The notes under the pieces: model-generated | The model's database searches: none | The model's input: the letters and a program-made list of their open reading frames with translations, nothing else | What the model was told of the DNA's origin: nothing | Shown: piece by piece, positions 17,723 through 25,408 of the stretch | Layout: each line of letters opens with the position of its first letter | Position numbering within the stretch: position 1 is the first letter of the stretch | Program-made: the position numbers and the translations under genes | From: Mycobacteriales bacterium | Lineage (GTDB): Bacteria; Actinomycetota; Actinomycetes; Mycobacteriales; Mycobacteriaceae | Direction of reading: 5' to 3' | DNA: 64,000 nucleotides | NCBI GenBank assembly: GCA_018376445.1 | Contig: JAHABL010000010.1 | Coordinates: forward strand, 1-64,000

Positions 17723-20379
17723 CCCAAATCGTAATGACCTCCAACCAGAGCGACTTCGACAACCTTGACGGCTCCATCAAAGCCCGGTTCGGCAGCTTCC
17801 TCGCCAAACTACTGGCAGACGACACCAACCCCAGCCTGCACATCGAACCCATGCACAACGCCGCCGACAAACGCGCCTGCACCGGCCGAGTAAACGACCA
17901 ATACCGGGCCGTCATGTTCAAACTGCATGTTGACGGCGAAAACCACTACCTTTTCCACAGCATCCGCAACCACGACGACGCCATCAAACTCGCCCAACGC
18001 ATCAAGCTCAAGATCAACCCCATCAACGGCGTGGCCGAAGTCATCGAAATGGCCGCCAACGACGAAGACGCCTTCGTCCAAGAAACCGCCGACGCCGCAG
18101 AAGCACAACTCACTGCCCAACCCACCTCAGTAGACGCAGCCCAGCCCACCCCAGTAGACACAGCGACAACACCCGCCGTCCCCACAACGTCCGACGCAGC
18201 CGCAGACACAGCAGCCACCGTTCCCACCGAACCCGCAGGAACCGAGGCGCCGGCTGCAGCCACCCCACCTACCGCACCCGCCACCACCCAGCCCCGCCGC
18301 AGCACACCCAAACACCTCTCCACCCCAGCACCCACCCGCCGCACCCGCACACCCGCCAAACGGCTCTGGGAACCCATCACCACCCCCCACTACACCCACG
18401 ACCCCGAACCCTTCGACCTCAACTACACCGTCACCGAACTCACCGACGAACTCGGCCTCCCCGCCCGCCTGGCCAGCACCATCATGAACTCCGCCAGCGC
18501 CGACGACATCCTCCACATCGCCGAAAAAGACCCCCTCCGCTGGCGCCAAGCCGTACTACTCGAACTCAGCGTCAACACCCCCATCGCCACCATCAAAGAC
18601 AAACTCGGACTGAGCGCCCCCACCCTGGCACCCGAAGAACTCGACACCGACAAAGCCATCGTCGAAGCCATCAAACAACCCGCCAGCTCCATGCAGTTCA
18701 CCTACGCCAAAAACCAAGACGAATTGCGACGCGTCATCGAAGACGGCGACATGGGCGCCTGGCGCATCTTCCTCCACCCAGAACAACGCAAATACGTCAC
18801 CAAAGACTACAACGGCACCTTCCGACTCCGCGGCGGCGCCGGCACCGGCAAAACCGTCGTCCTCCTCCACCGCGCCAACCACCTGGCCGAACAACACCCC
18901 GACCACAGCATCTACCTCACCACCTACAACAAAACCCTCGCCGCCAACCTCCACCGCGACTTCTCCCTCCTCAACCCGGACATGGACCTCGACACCACCC
19001 TCAGTCCACTCTTCGACCCGGAGGAAGACAACGCCGGCATCCACATCGCCGGCACAGACAGCCTCGCCCACCGCATCATCAGCGACCACCGAAACGCGGC
19101 ATACGTCAACGAAGCCGGGCAAAGCATCCTCGGCTTCAACGGCATAGCCGACTACCGCGGACGCATCACCGGCTACAACCAAGACCAAGTCTGGCGCGAA
19201 GCTATCGACAGCGCCGGCGTCGAACTAGACGACAACCTCGCCGACCCCACCTTCCTCGAAGACGAATACATCCACATCATCCTGGGCAAACACATCAACA
19301 ATAAAGCTCAGTACGCCCGCGTCCCCCGCCCCGGACGTGGAGCCAAACTCGGCCGCGACCAACGCCTCACCCTCTGGGCAGTGTTCGAAGCCTACCGTCG
19401 CAACAACCGCGTCAGCCAACGCCTCAGCTTCCCCGAAGTCCTCGCCATCGCCGCCGAAACCCTCAACCTCATCTTCCATGACACCGGCATACGCCTCATG
19501 GACCACGTCCTTATCGACGAAGCCCAAGACTTCCACCCCGCCCACTGGCTCTTCATCCGCGCCCTCGTCGGGGAACACCCCAACGACATCTTCATCTGCG
19601 AAGACAACCACCAGCGCATCTACAGCACCAAAGTCGCGCTCCGAAACTACGGCATCCACACCGTAGGCCGCAGCCGTACCCTCACCGTCAACTACCGAAC
19701 CACCGCCGAAAACCTCAAATTCGCCGACCACATCCTCCGCGGCGCCAACTACGTCGACCTCGAAGGCGAAACCGAAGACGAACACTACGTCTCCGTCCGT
19801 AACGGCCCCGAACCCCTAGTCCTCGCCGCCGCCGACCTCGCCGAAGAATACGACAGGCTCGCCGAACTCCTCCACGGCTGGCTAGACGGCATCGACGACA
19901 CCCCACCAGTAAAACCCGAAGGCATAGCCATCCTGGCCCGCACCAGCGTCCAAACCCGCGACTACACCGACGCCCTCATCGAACGCGGCATCCCCGCCGC
20001 AGTGCTCAAACAAGACAACCGTGTCTCCGCAGACAGCATCCGCGTCCTCACCATGCACCGCTCCAAAGGCATGGAGTTCACCCACGTGGTGTTGGTCGGC
20101 CTCAACGCCACCTATGTACCCATGGTGTCCAAGCTGGAAAAGATGGCAGAAGAAGACCGCGACGATGCACTCCTGCGGGAACGCTCTCTGCTTTACGTCG
20201 CCGCCACCCGCGCCCGCGACCAGCTCGTCGTTGCCTACAACGGAGACGTCACCCCCTTCCTCCACGACATCACCGCCATCAGCGACACCACAGCCGCTGC
20301 GACACCACAGCCGCTGCGACCCCTTCGAACCGCTAGTTGTATGCCCCGCTTGGCCGCTACGACCCCGCCGAACCGCTAG
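17719..20379 (+). CDS. UvrD-type SF1 helicase with N-terminal RelE-like domain
   Basis: An 886-residue protein translationally coupled to the previous gene through an ATGA overlap. Residues 1-110 look like a RelE/YafQ/HigB-type toxin fold (GRVNDQYRAVMF, then HDDAIKLAQRIK). A Thr/Ala/Pro-rich linker runs about 130-215. The SF1A helicase core follows: motif I GGAGTGKT ending at 379, motif II DEAQD at 600-604, VNYRTT, VLTMHRSKGMEF and LLYVAATRARDQL near the C-terminus. It would unwind or translocate on DNA. Whether the RelE-like part still cleaves RNA is unknown; it may be only a docking module. The last residues lie in a 43-bp tandem duplication and its stop overlaps the convergent tenA stop by four bases. 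Confidence 0.85.
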   Translation: MTQIVMTSNQSDFDNLDGSIKARFGSFLAKLLADDTNPSLHIEPMHNAADKRACTGRVNDQYRAVMFKLHVDGENHYLFHSIRNHDDAIKLAQRIKLKINPINGVAEVIEMAANDEDAFVQETADAAEAQLTAQPTSVDAAQPTPVDTATTPAVPTTSDAAADTAATVPTEPAGTEAPAAATPPTAPATTQPRRSTPKHLSTPAPTRRTRTPAKRLWEPITTPHYTHDPEPFDLNYTVTELTDELGLPARLASTIMNSASADDILHIAEKDPLRWRQAVLLELSVNTPIATIKDKLGLSAPTLAPEELDTDKAIVEAIKQPASSMQFTYAKNQDELRRVIEDGDMGAWRIFLHPEQRKYVTKDYNGTFRLRGGAGTGKTVVLLHRANHLAEQHPDHSIYLTTYNKTLAANLHRDFSLLNPDMDLDTTLSPLFDPEEDNAGIHIAGTDSLAHRIISDHRNAAYVNEAGQSILGFNGIADYRGRITGYNQDQVWREAIDSAGVELDDNLADPTFLEDEYIHIILGKHINNKAQYARVPRPGRGAKLGRDQRLTLWAVFEAYRRNNRVSQRLSFPEVLAIAAETLNLIFHDTGIRLMDHVLIDEAQDFHPAHWLFIRALVGEHPNDIFICEDNHQRIYSTKVALRNYGIHTVGRSRTLTVNYRTTAENLKFADHILRGANYVDLEGETEDEHYVSVRNGPEPLVLAAADLAEEYDRLAELLHGWLDGIDDTPPVKPEGIAILARTSVQTRDYTDALIERGIPAAVLKQDNRVSADSIRVLTMHRSKGMEFTHVVLVGLNATYVPMVSKLEKMAEEDRDDALLRERSLLYVAATRARDQLVVAYNGDVTPFLHDITAISDTTAAATPQPLRPLRTASCMPRLAATTPPNR

Positions 20380-20384
20380 TTGTA
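20310..20384. repeat. Imperfect 32-bp direct repeat across the uvrD/tenA junction
   Basis: Bases 20310-20341 and 20353-20384 match at 29 of 32 positions with a period of 43 bp; a shorter third copy of the beginning occurs at about 20293-20309. The right copy holds the real stop codons of both convergent genes. The left copy repeats the tenA end (GAACCGCTAGTTGTA) inside the uvrD reading frame. Because 43 is not a multiple of 3, the duplication must have changed the uvrD C-terminal frame. Confidence 0.8.
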
Positions 20385-21065
20385 GGCGACGTCGAAGAAG
20401 CCGCGCTCCAGGGCCACTGCTTTCTGGAACCGCAAGGTCAGCGCGTCCGCGAAGGACTCGTCACCCTCCGGGAAAACCCGCTCCAGCTCATTCACCAAGA
20501 ACTGGCACCACTTCTGGAACTCGCGGCCCCGGTGCAACTCCACCCAACCCGCATGCACATAACGCTCCGGCAGTGGCGCCGGCTCGGTATCCGTGGAGCC
20601 GCGCTCGCCCCAATCCAAGTACAGCCACTCGGCCACCGCCAGCATCACCAGCAGATCCGGGTAAGACTGGCTATTCGCCGCGTCATACATCATCGCCCGG
20701 AAAGCCTTCGTCACCTCCGTCAACTGCGGGTCCAGCTGATCGGCCTCCGACACCCCCAACTCGTCGAACGCCTTCTGGAAGTAGCCGTCCTCGTCATCAG
20801 CCAGCATGCCCAGCTGGGCGGCAAACGTAAGCTTCGAGTCCACCCGGTCCGCATACGCCACGCAGCCCCCCAACATGGACAAGAACGCGTCAAAGAACTG
20901 GTAATCCTGCACCAGGTAGCTGGCCAGCACCCCGTCATCCAACGAACCCTTGAACAGCTCGTTAACAAAACGGTGGTTGACGGCCGCATCCCAATCCTCG
21001 CGGGCACTCGCCAACAGGAATTCCACATGGCCACCAGGGACCAAATCGATCAGCTTGCGGGACAC
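20376..21065 (-). CDS. tenA: TenA/THI-4 family protein (thiaminase II-like)
   Basis: A 229-residue all-helical protein matching TenA in length and in blocks such as HRFVNELFKGSLDDGVLASYLVQDYQFFDAFL, ML..DED.YF and AEWLYLDWGERG, ending in a helix with FFDVA. TenA enzymes hydrolyse aminopyrimidine breakdown products of thiamin so the pyrimidine can be reused. I start at the GTG at 21065 because AAAGAGGT sits about 5 nt upstream and the protein then has family length. No other thiamin gene and no TPP riboswitch is visible near it. It converges on the defence cluster. Confidence 0.85.
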   Translation of the reverse strand: MSRKLIDLVPGGHVEFLLASAREDWDAAVNHRFVNELFKGSLDDGVLASYLVQDYQFFDAFLSMLGGCVAYADRVDSKLTFAAQLGMLADDEDGYFQKAFDELGVSEADQLDPQLTEVTKAFRAMMYDAANSQSYPDLLVMLAVAEWLYLDWGERGSTDTEPAPLPERYVHAGWVELHRGREFQKWCQFLVNELERVFPEGDESFADALTLRFQKAVALERGFFDVAYN

Positions 21066-21124
21066 AATAACCTCTTTCGGTACAAGGCAGCAACGACTAT
21101 GTACCCCCGAGGTTACCCCCGCAC

Positions 21125-21431
21125 TACCGCTTACACACCCCCTCCCAGTAAGAATCCCCACTTACCCGCGGCTGCCCGCTACCAGCGAAACAGCGTGGGC
21201 AGAGACCGTATTCCAGGAATGCAGGGGGATGGGCACAGAGTTCGCATGGGGGCGGAGTCCGCGTGTCTTAAGATCGCGAGTGGATATAGAGGGTGCGTAG
21301 TCCAGGAGCGCGAGCGAGGGCCGGCCTTTTCGAAGCAGTGCTGGCGAGTAGGGGCGGAGACACGCGTGTAACCTGCGCGGGAGGGTGCCTTACGTGGCGT
21401 ACATAGGGTGGACGGATTTATGTAAGCGGTA
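21125..21431. repeat. 307-bp segment bounded by 11-bp inverted repeats
   Basis: TACCGCTTACA at 21125-21135 and its exact complement TGTAAGCGGTA at 21421-21431 bound a segment with no convincing gene, lying upstream of tenA. The layout resembles a small non-autonomous element, but I see no target-site duplication, so chance or a long-range regulatory structure remain possible. Confidence 0.3.
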
Positions 21432-21437
21432 AACATG

Positions 21438-21476
21438 GAGCCCCGCCCGGCTCTTAGTACGCGCCGGACGGGGCTC
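21438..21476 (-). terminator. GC-rich hairpin after the small peptide gene
   Basis: GAGCCCCGCCCGGC (21438-21451) pairs with GCCGGACGGGGCTC (21463-21476), 13 of 14 positions, around an 11-nt loop. It lies about 50 bp beyond the stop of the minus-strand 52-residue gene and upstream of tenA. It could be a terminator without a U-tract or an attenuator. Confidence 0.45.
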
Positions 21477-21525
21477 GAATAGTGTTTGGGGTGCTTCTGT
21501 CTTCAGAGCACCCGGACTGGCCGTG

Positions 21526-21684
21526 TTAGGCAGCTTCGTTATTCGAAGTGTTTTCTTCTACCTGACGACGGATTACTTCAAGAGGAAGGAGGGTATCACG
21601 AGGCCAGCAAAGGGATGCACGGACCGCATTCCATGCGCGGGATCCCGGAAAAGCCATTACCTTCTCTTCTTTCGTGCTATTCAT
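21526..21684 (-). CDS. Small 52-residue peptide, unknown function
   Basis: The minus strand carries a perfect AGGAGGTG ribosome site 6-7 nt before an ATG that opens a 52-codon frame. The peptide starts MNSTKEEKVMAFPGSRAW, has a single cysteine (ASLCWPRD), then LLPLEVIRRQVEEN and an NNEAA end. It has no signal peptide or membrane helix. A possible promoter (TTGAAT, 16 nt, TAAGGT) lies upstream at about 21755-21785 on the minus strand. I do not recognise a family. The quality of the ribosome site in an otherwise gene-free 1.4-kb stretch is the main support that it is real. Confidence 0.5.
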   Translation of the reverse strand: MNSTKEEKVMAFPGSRAWNAVRASLCWPRDTLLPLEVIRRQVEENTSNNEAA

Positions 21685-21759
21685 TTGCACACCTCCTTCG
21701 GGATTCTGCCTGGTGTTCACTTTTGATCCTTTTTGACAAAGTGACCAGGTCTTTTCTTA

Positions 21760-22472
21760 GTGCCTTTAAGACCTTACTCCCTTAAAATCCTAATTCAACC
21801 CCTACCAGGGAAAAGTTCCGTTTTTGCCAGATCTCAAACTAGTTTTATTAATGTGAACTATTTTGAAAATGAGTTGAAAAGGATAATTTTCTTATATTAT
21901 GAAGGGCATTTTTTCATGATTTGGACACCTTTAATTCGCAAAGATGTCGCTTTCCCGCCATATCTACGGCTAAGGCACCCCTCACCCCAGATCTCATACG
22001 ACACAACAATGCTCATAAGCCGTCCAAAAAGGCTTAAATGGTGCACATAGCAGGCAATGTCACACTATTTCTCTTCTAATACACTGTACCACAACAGATT
22101 TAATAAAAAAAGGATAAAAAAGCGGTTTAACCTCTGGTAATAACTCTAAAAGTACACTACCAGAACACAATTCACTCTCGGGGACAACGTGAATTAATTC
22201 GTAAAATTCGTTCGCAAACAGCTTCTCAATCGATCATGACACCCACACTCGCCGATTTATTCTGAGAGTTCAACTTTTGCCACACACACGGCAACCGACG
22301 CCCACACCGCAGCTTGTCACCCCACCCATTCCACGCCCACAACCACACCCACACGGCGTGCCGCCACACCCCACAGAAGTACCCACACTGCCCCCTACAA
22401 CGCCCCAAGGTACGCCCACGCGACCCGCCACTACACCCACAACAATCGGGCCTACCGCGCCCACGCAGCCCA
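21760..22472. other. AT-rich gene-free stretch downstream of hemL
   Basis: About 700 bp with far lower GC than the rest of the window, especially 21840-22220, which is rich in A/T runs. A 96-codon plus-strand frame at 21760-22050 has no ribosome site or recognisable product, and I do not accept it. From 22260 the sequence becomes C-rich again. It looks like a scar of foreign DNA or a large regulatory spacer; nothing specific is identified. Confidence 0.5.
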
Positions 22473-23936
22473 CTACCCCACCGGGCGCGCCTTCGCCGCA
22501 GCCTCCGCCGCCGGACCCATCGCCGCTTCTACCAGTGCAAAGTCATCATCCGTCAACGCTGCAGACACAAACCACGTCTCAAAATTACTCGGCGCCACAT
22601 ACACACCACGCTCCAACAACGCATGGAAAAACGCCGGATAGCGCCACGTCTCCGCCGCCTTCGCATCCCCAAAATTCCGCAGCGGACGCTCCGCAAACGC
22701 TACCGAAAGCATCGTCCCCGCCCGCTGCACCGTATGGGCCACCCCCGCATGGCCCAACGCCGCCTCCACAATCCCCTGCAACCGGTCCGCATTCACCGCC
22801 AGCTGCCGGTACACAGCCTCATCCGCCAAACTCAACTGCGTGTAACCGGCCGCCATCGCCAACGGGTTACCACTCAACGTCCCCGCCTGATACACCGGCC
22901 CCAACGGCGCCAAATAGCCCATCAGCTCCCGCCGGCCACCAAACGCCGCCGCCGGTAAACCGCCAGACATCACCTTCCCAAACGTCACCAGGTCCGCGGC
23001 CACCTCATCAACCCCAAACCAGCCCTGGGCCGACGCCCGGAAACCCGTCATTACCTCATCCAGAATCAGCAACGCCCCCTCCGCATGCGCCAACTCCAAC
23101 AACGCCTGGTTAAACCCCTCATCCGGCGGCACCGTCCCCATATTGCCGGCCGCCGCCTCCGCAATTACACACGCAATCTCCCCCGGATGCGCCGCAAAAA
23201 TCTGCCGCACCGCCTCCACGTCGTTATAGGGCGCCACATAGGTGTCATGTGTTGCCGCCCCCGTCACCCCCGACGAATCCGGCAAACCAAACGTCGCCAC
23301 ACCACTGCCCGCCGACGCCAACAACGCATCCACATGCCCGTGGTAGCAGCCCTCAAACTTAATGACACCAGGCCGGCCCGTCGCCCCCCGCGCCAGCCGC
23401 ACCGCACTCATCGTCGCCTCCGTGCCGGAATTAACTAGCCGCACCTGCTCCACGCTGGTCCGCTGCACAATCAACTCCGCCAGCGCCGTCTCATGCTCCG
23501 TTGGCGCCCCAAAGCTCAGCCCCCGCTCGGCAGCCTTCTGCACCGCCTTCACAATTGCCGGATGCGCGTGCCCCAGCAGCGTCGGACCCCACGAGCACAC
23601 CAGGTCCACATAGGTGTTGCCGTCCACATCCACCAGGTGTGATCCCTGCGCGTGGTCAATGAAGCGGGCCGTGCCGCCCACCGACCCGAACGCCCGCACC
23701 GGGGAGTTCACGCCGCCCGGGATCACCTGCTGGGCAGCCTGCATATCCGCCGCCGACCGGGCGGTGGAATGATGCGTCGAGGCTGACGGCGCCCCTGCCT
23801 GCGCCCCTGCCTGCTGTTTGGTCGCCCCCTGCGTTGCTGCCTCGGCACTTGCTGGAGCCGGGGTGTTCGCTCCGCCCGGGGTGTTCACTGCAACGGCGTT
23901 CGCTGCGGTTTGGGTGTTCGTATTGGTGTCGCTCAT
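22473..23936 (-). CDS. hemL: Glutamate-1-semialdehyde 2,1-aminomutase
   Basis: A 487-residue class III PLP enzyme that converts glutamate-1-semialdehyde to 5-aminolevulinate, the second step of C5 haem synthesis. The body shows QQVIPGGVNSPVRAF, SGTEATMSAVRLARG, ILDEVMTGFR and the PLP-binding lysine K321 in TFGKVMSGGLP, ending soon after the small domain. The first 60 residues are an Ala/Thr/Gln-rich extension absent from typical HemL. The ATG at 23936 overlaps the hemA stop by four bases, so the pair is translationally coupled; an internal start after the extension cannot be excluded. Confidence 0.95.
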   Translation of the reverse strand: MSDTNTNTQTAANAVAVNTPGGANTPAPASAEAATQGATKQQAGAQAGAPSASTHHSTARSAADMQAAQQVIPGGVNSPVRAFGSVGGTARFIDHAQGSHLVDVDGNTYVDLVCSWGPTLLGHAHPAIVKAVQKAAERGLSFGAPTEHETALAELIVQRTSVEQVRLVNSGTEATMSAVRLARGATGRPGVIKFEGCYHGHVDALLASAGSGVATFGLPDSSGVTGAATHDTYVAPYNDVEAVRQIFAAHPGEIACVIAEAAAGNMGTVPPDEGFNQALLELAHAEGALLILDEVMTGFRASAQGWFGVDEVAADLVTFGKVMSGGLPAAAFGGRRELMGYLAPLGPVYQAGTLSGNPLAMAAGYTQLSLADEAVYRQLAVNADRLQGIVEAALGHAGVAHTVQRAGTMLSVAFAERPLRNFGDAKAAETWRYPAFFHALLERGVYVAPSNFETWFVSAALTDDDFALVEAAMGPAAEAAAKARPVG

Positions 23937-25285
23937 GGGTTCTCTGTGTCCTTTCCGGTGAGGAACGCGACGGCCTCCGCCACGCCCTCCACATCGCCTT
24001 CACGTGCTCGTTTATGCGCCAACGCCGACGGCCCATGAGCCAACCGCCCCACCAGCCGGTGCAGCAGCCGCTCCACCTCCGCCCGCGGCACATCCTCCCC
24101 TGCCGGCAATCCGGCCAGCTCCTCCGCCGCCAATGCCTGAATATGCTCTCGCAGCTCCACCACCAGGTGGTCCGCCCCCCGCTCACGCTCCCGCGCCGCG
24201 AACTCCCCCGCAGCCTCCCACGCCACCCCGCGCGCCTGCTCCACCACTGCCCGCGCCGACTCCGGAACCCTGGCAGCACTTCCCTCCATGGTGACGGCTC
24301 CGCACCTGGCTGCCACCCGCGGCTCCACGTCCCCCGGCACCGCCAAGTCCACAATCACTGGCGTGCGCTGCAGTTCGTCCATGAGCTCCTGCGTGATGAC
24401 GGGCCCCTTCCCCCGCACACACACCACCACATCAGCCTGCGCCACCAGCCCCGGCAAATCCTCCAGTTGGGTCATTTCCGCAGCGGTGACGGTAGCTGCA
24501 GCAGTGGGTGCCCCGTGCTGGTGCACCAGCGGCGCCATCCGCGCAACGAACCTTTCCGCGCGCCCAGAGGTGGAGAACACCGTCACCTTCCCGCAGCCGC
24601 GCTCCACCAATGCGCGCACCACCGCCCCCGCATAGGACCCCGTACCCACGACCAGCGCCCGTACGCTCCCCCACTCCGCGGCCGGCACTGGGTTGCCTGG
24701 CGCAGAATTGCTGTGGGTAGCGTTACTTTGGGCAGCATTGCCCGGCGCAGCATCACCCAACGTAACGGCGTCCGGCGCACCCGCCCCCAGGCCGCGCTCT
24801 TCCGCCACGTTCAGGGCAGCCTGTACCAACGCCACCCCGCTTCGCTGTACCCCCGGAATTTGCGCAACTTGGCGGGACGCGCTCAACGCCGCATCAACCA
24901 GCCGACGCAGCCTGCCGTGCATATGCCCGGCCGACACTTCCATGGACCGGCGAATCTGCGAGACAATCTCCCGCTCCCCCACCACCAGAGAGTCCAGGCC
25001 GCAGGCCACTTCGAACACGTGCCGCTCCGCCGCACCCCCCTCCAACAGCAATGCCCCCGGCATCTCCCCCAGCGTCGCCCGGCGCAGCGCCTCCCAGCGC
25101 TGCCCGTCAACCACATCCACCAGCAGCTCGAAGCGGTTGCAGGTGGCCAGAATTGCCCACGAATCATCGGTGGGGTGGCAGTGCTCCTGGCAGGCGTTGG
25201 CGATGCGTGCGCTATGCTGGCACGCCTCGGCTACCTGGGGAAGGCCGTGCGTCCGGTGTGTTACGGCGAAGATTGCAATGCTCAC
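23933..25285 (-). CDS. hemA: Glutamyl-tRNA reductase
   Basis: A 450-residue enzyme that reduces glutamyl-tRNA(Glu) to glutamate-1-semialdehyde with NADPH, the entry step of the C5 pathway. The catalytic cysteine is C49 in ATCNRFE; LDSLVVGEREIVSQIRRS is the conserved helix block, VVGTGSYAG the NADPH-binding loop, and a helical dimerisation domain ends the protein. An Ala/Asn/Ser-rich insert lies near 175-205. Translation starts at GTG without a clear ribosome site, and hemL follows with an ATGA overlap. It is divergent from hemC, so the usual hemA-hemC order is rearranged here. Confidence 0.95.
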   Translation of the reverse strand: MSIAIFAVTHRTHGLPQVAEACQHSARIANACQEHCHPTDDSWAILATCNRFELLVDVVDGQRWEALRRATLGEMPGALLLEGGAAERHVFEVACGLDSLVVGEREIVSQIRRSMEVSAGHMHGRLRRLVDAALSASRQVAQIPGVQRSGVALVQAALNVAEERGLGAGAPDAVTLGDAAPGNAAQSNATHSNSAPGNPVPAAEWGSVRALVVGTGSYAGAVVRALVERGCGKVTVFSTSGRAERFVARMAPLVHQHGAPTAAATVTAAEMTQLEDLPGLVAQADVVVCVRGKGPVITQELMDELQRTPVIVDLAVPGDVEPRVAARCGAVTMEGSAARVPESARAVVEQARGVAWEAAGEFAARERERGADHLVVELREHIQALAAEELAGLPAGEDVPRAEVERLLHRLVGRLAHGPSALAHKRAREGDVEGVAEAVAFLTGKDTENP

Positions 25286-25396
25286 TATGCCAATAATTTA
25301 AGCACACATTGCGCAGCCAACCGGGCCGCCCGAAGGGAGTGTGTACGGGCACCGCTCACGGCAGCTGCATCCCGCGCCGCCTCGCATCCCGGCTAG

Positions 25397-25402
25397 TACC
25401 CT
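25397..25402 (+). promoter_or_regulatory. -10 element of leaderless hemC promoter (TACCCT)
   Basis: TACCCT ends exactly 6 nt before the hemC ATG at 25409. The GGAGG between them is too close to the ATG (1 nt) to act as a normal ribosome site, which supports a leaderless transcript. The 123-bp hemA-hemC spacer must hold both divergent promoters. Confidence 0.45.
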
Positions 25403-25408
25403 GGAGGC

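Noticed and set aside
20337..21371. 344-codon plus-strand frame opposite tenA
   Set aside because: Antisense to a clear TenA protein; no start signals.
21066..21500. TPP riboswitch upstream of tenA
   Set aside because: I looked for the conserved CUGAGA and the GAACCUG...CAGGGUAAUGCC blocks on the minus strand and did not find them.
21760..22050. 96-codon plus-strand frame in the AT-rich stretch
   Set aside because: No ribosome site, no recognisable domain; long frames arise easily there only because of local composition.
22277..23113. Pro/Thr-rich plus-strand frames opposite hemL
   Set aside because: Shadow frames of the hemL gene and the C-rich downstream spacer.
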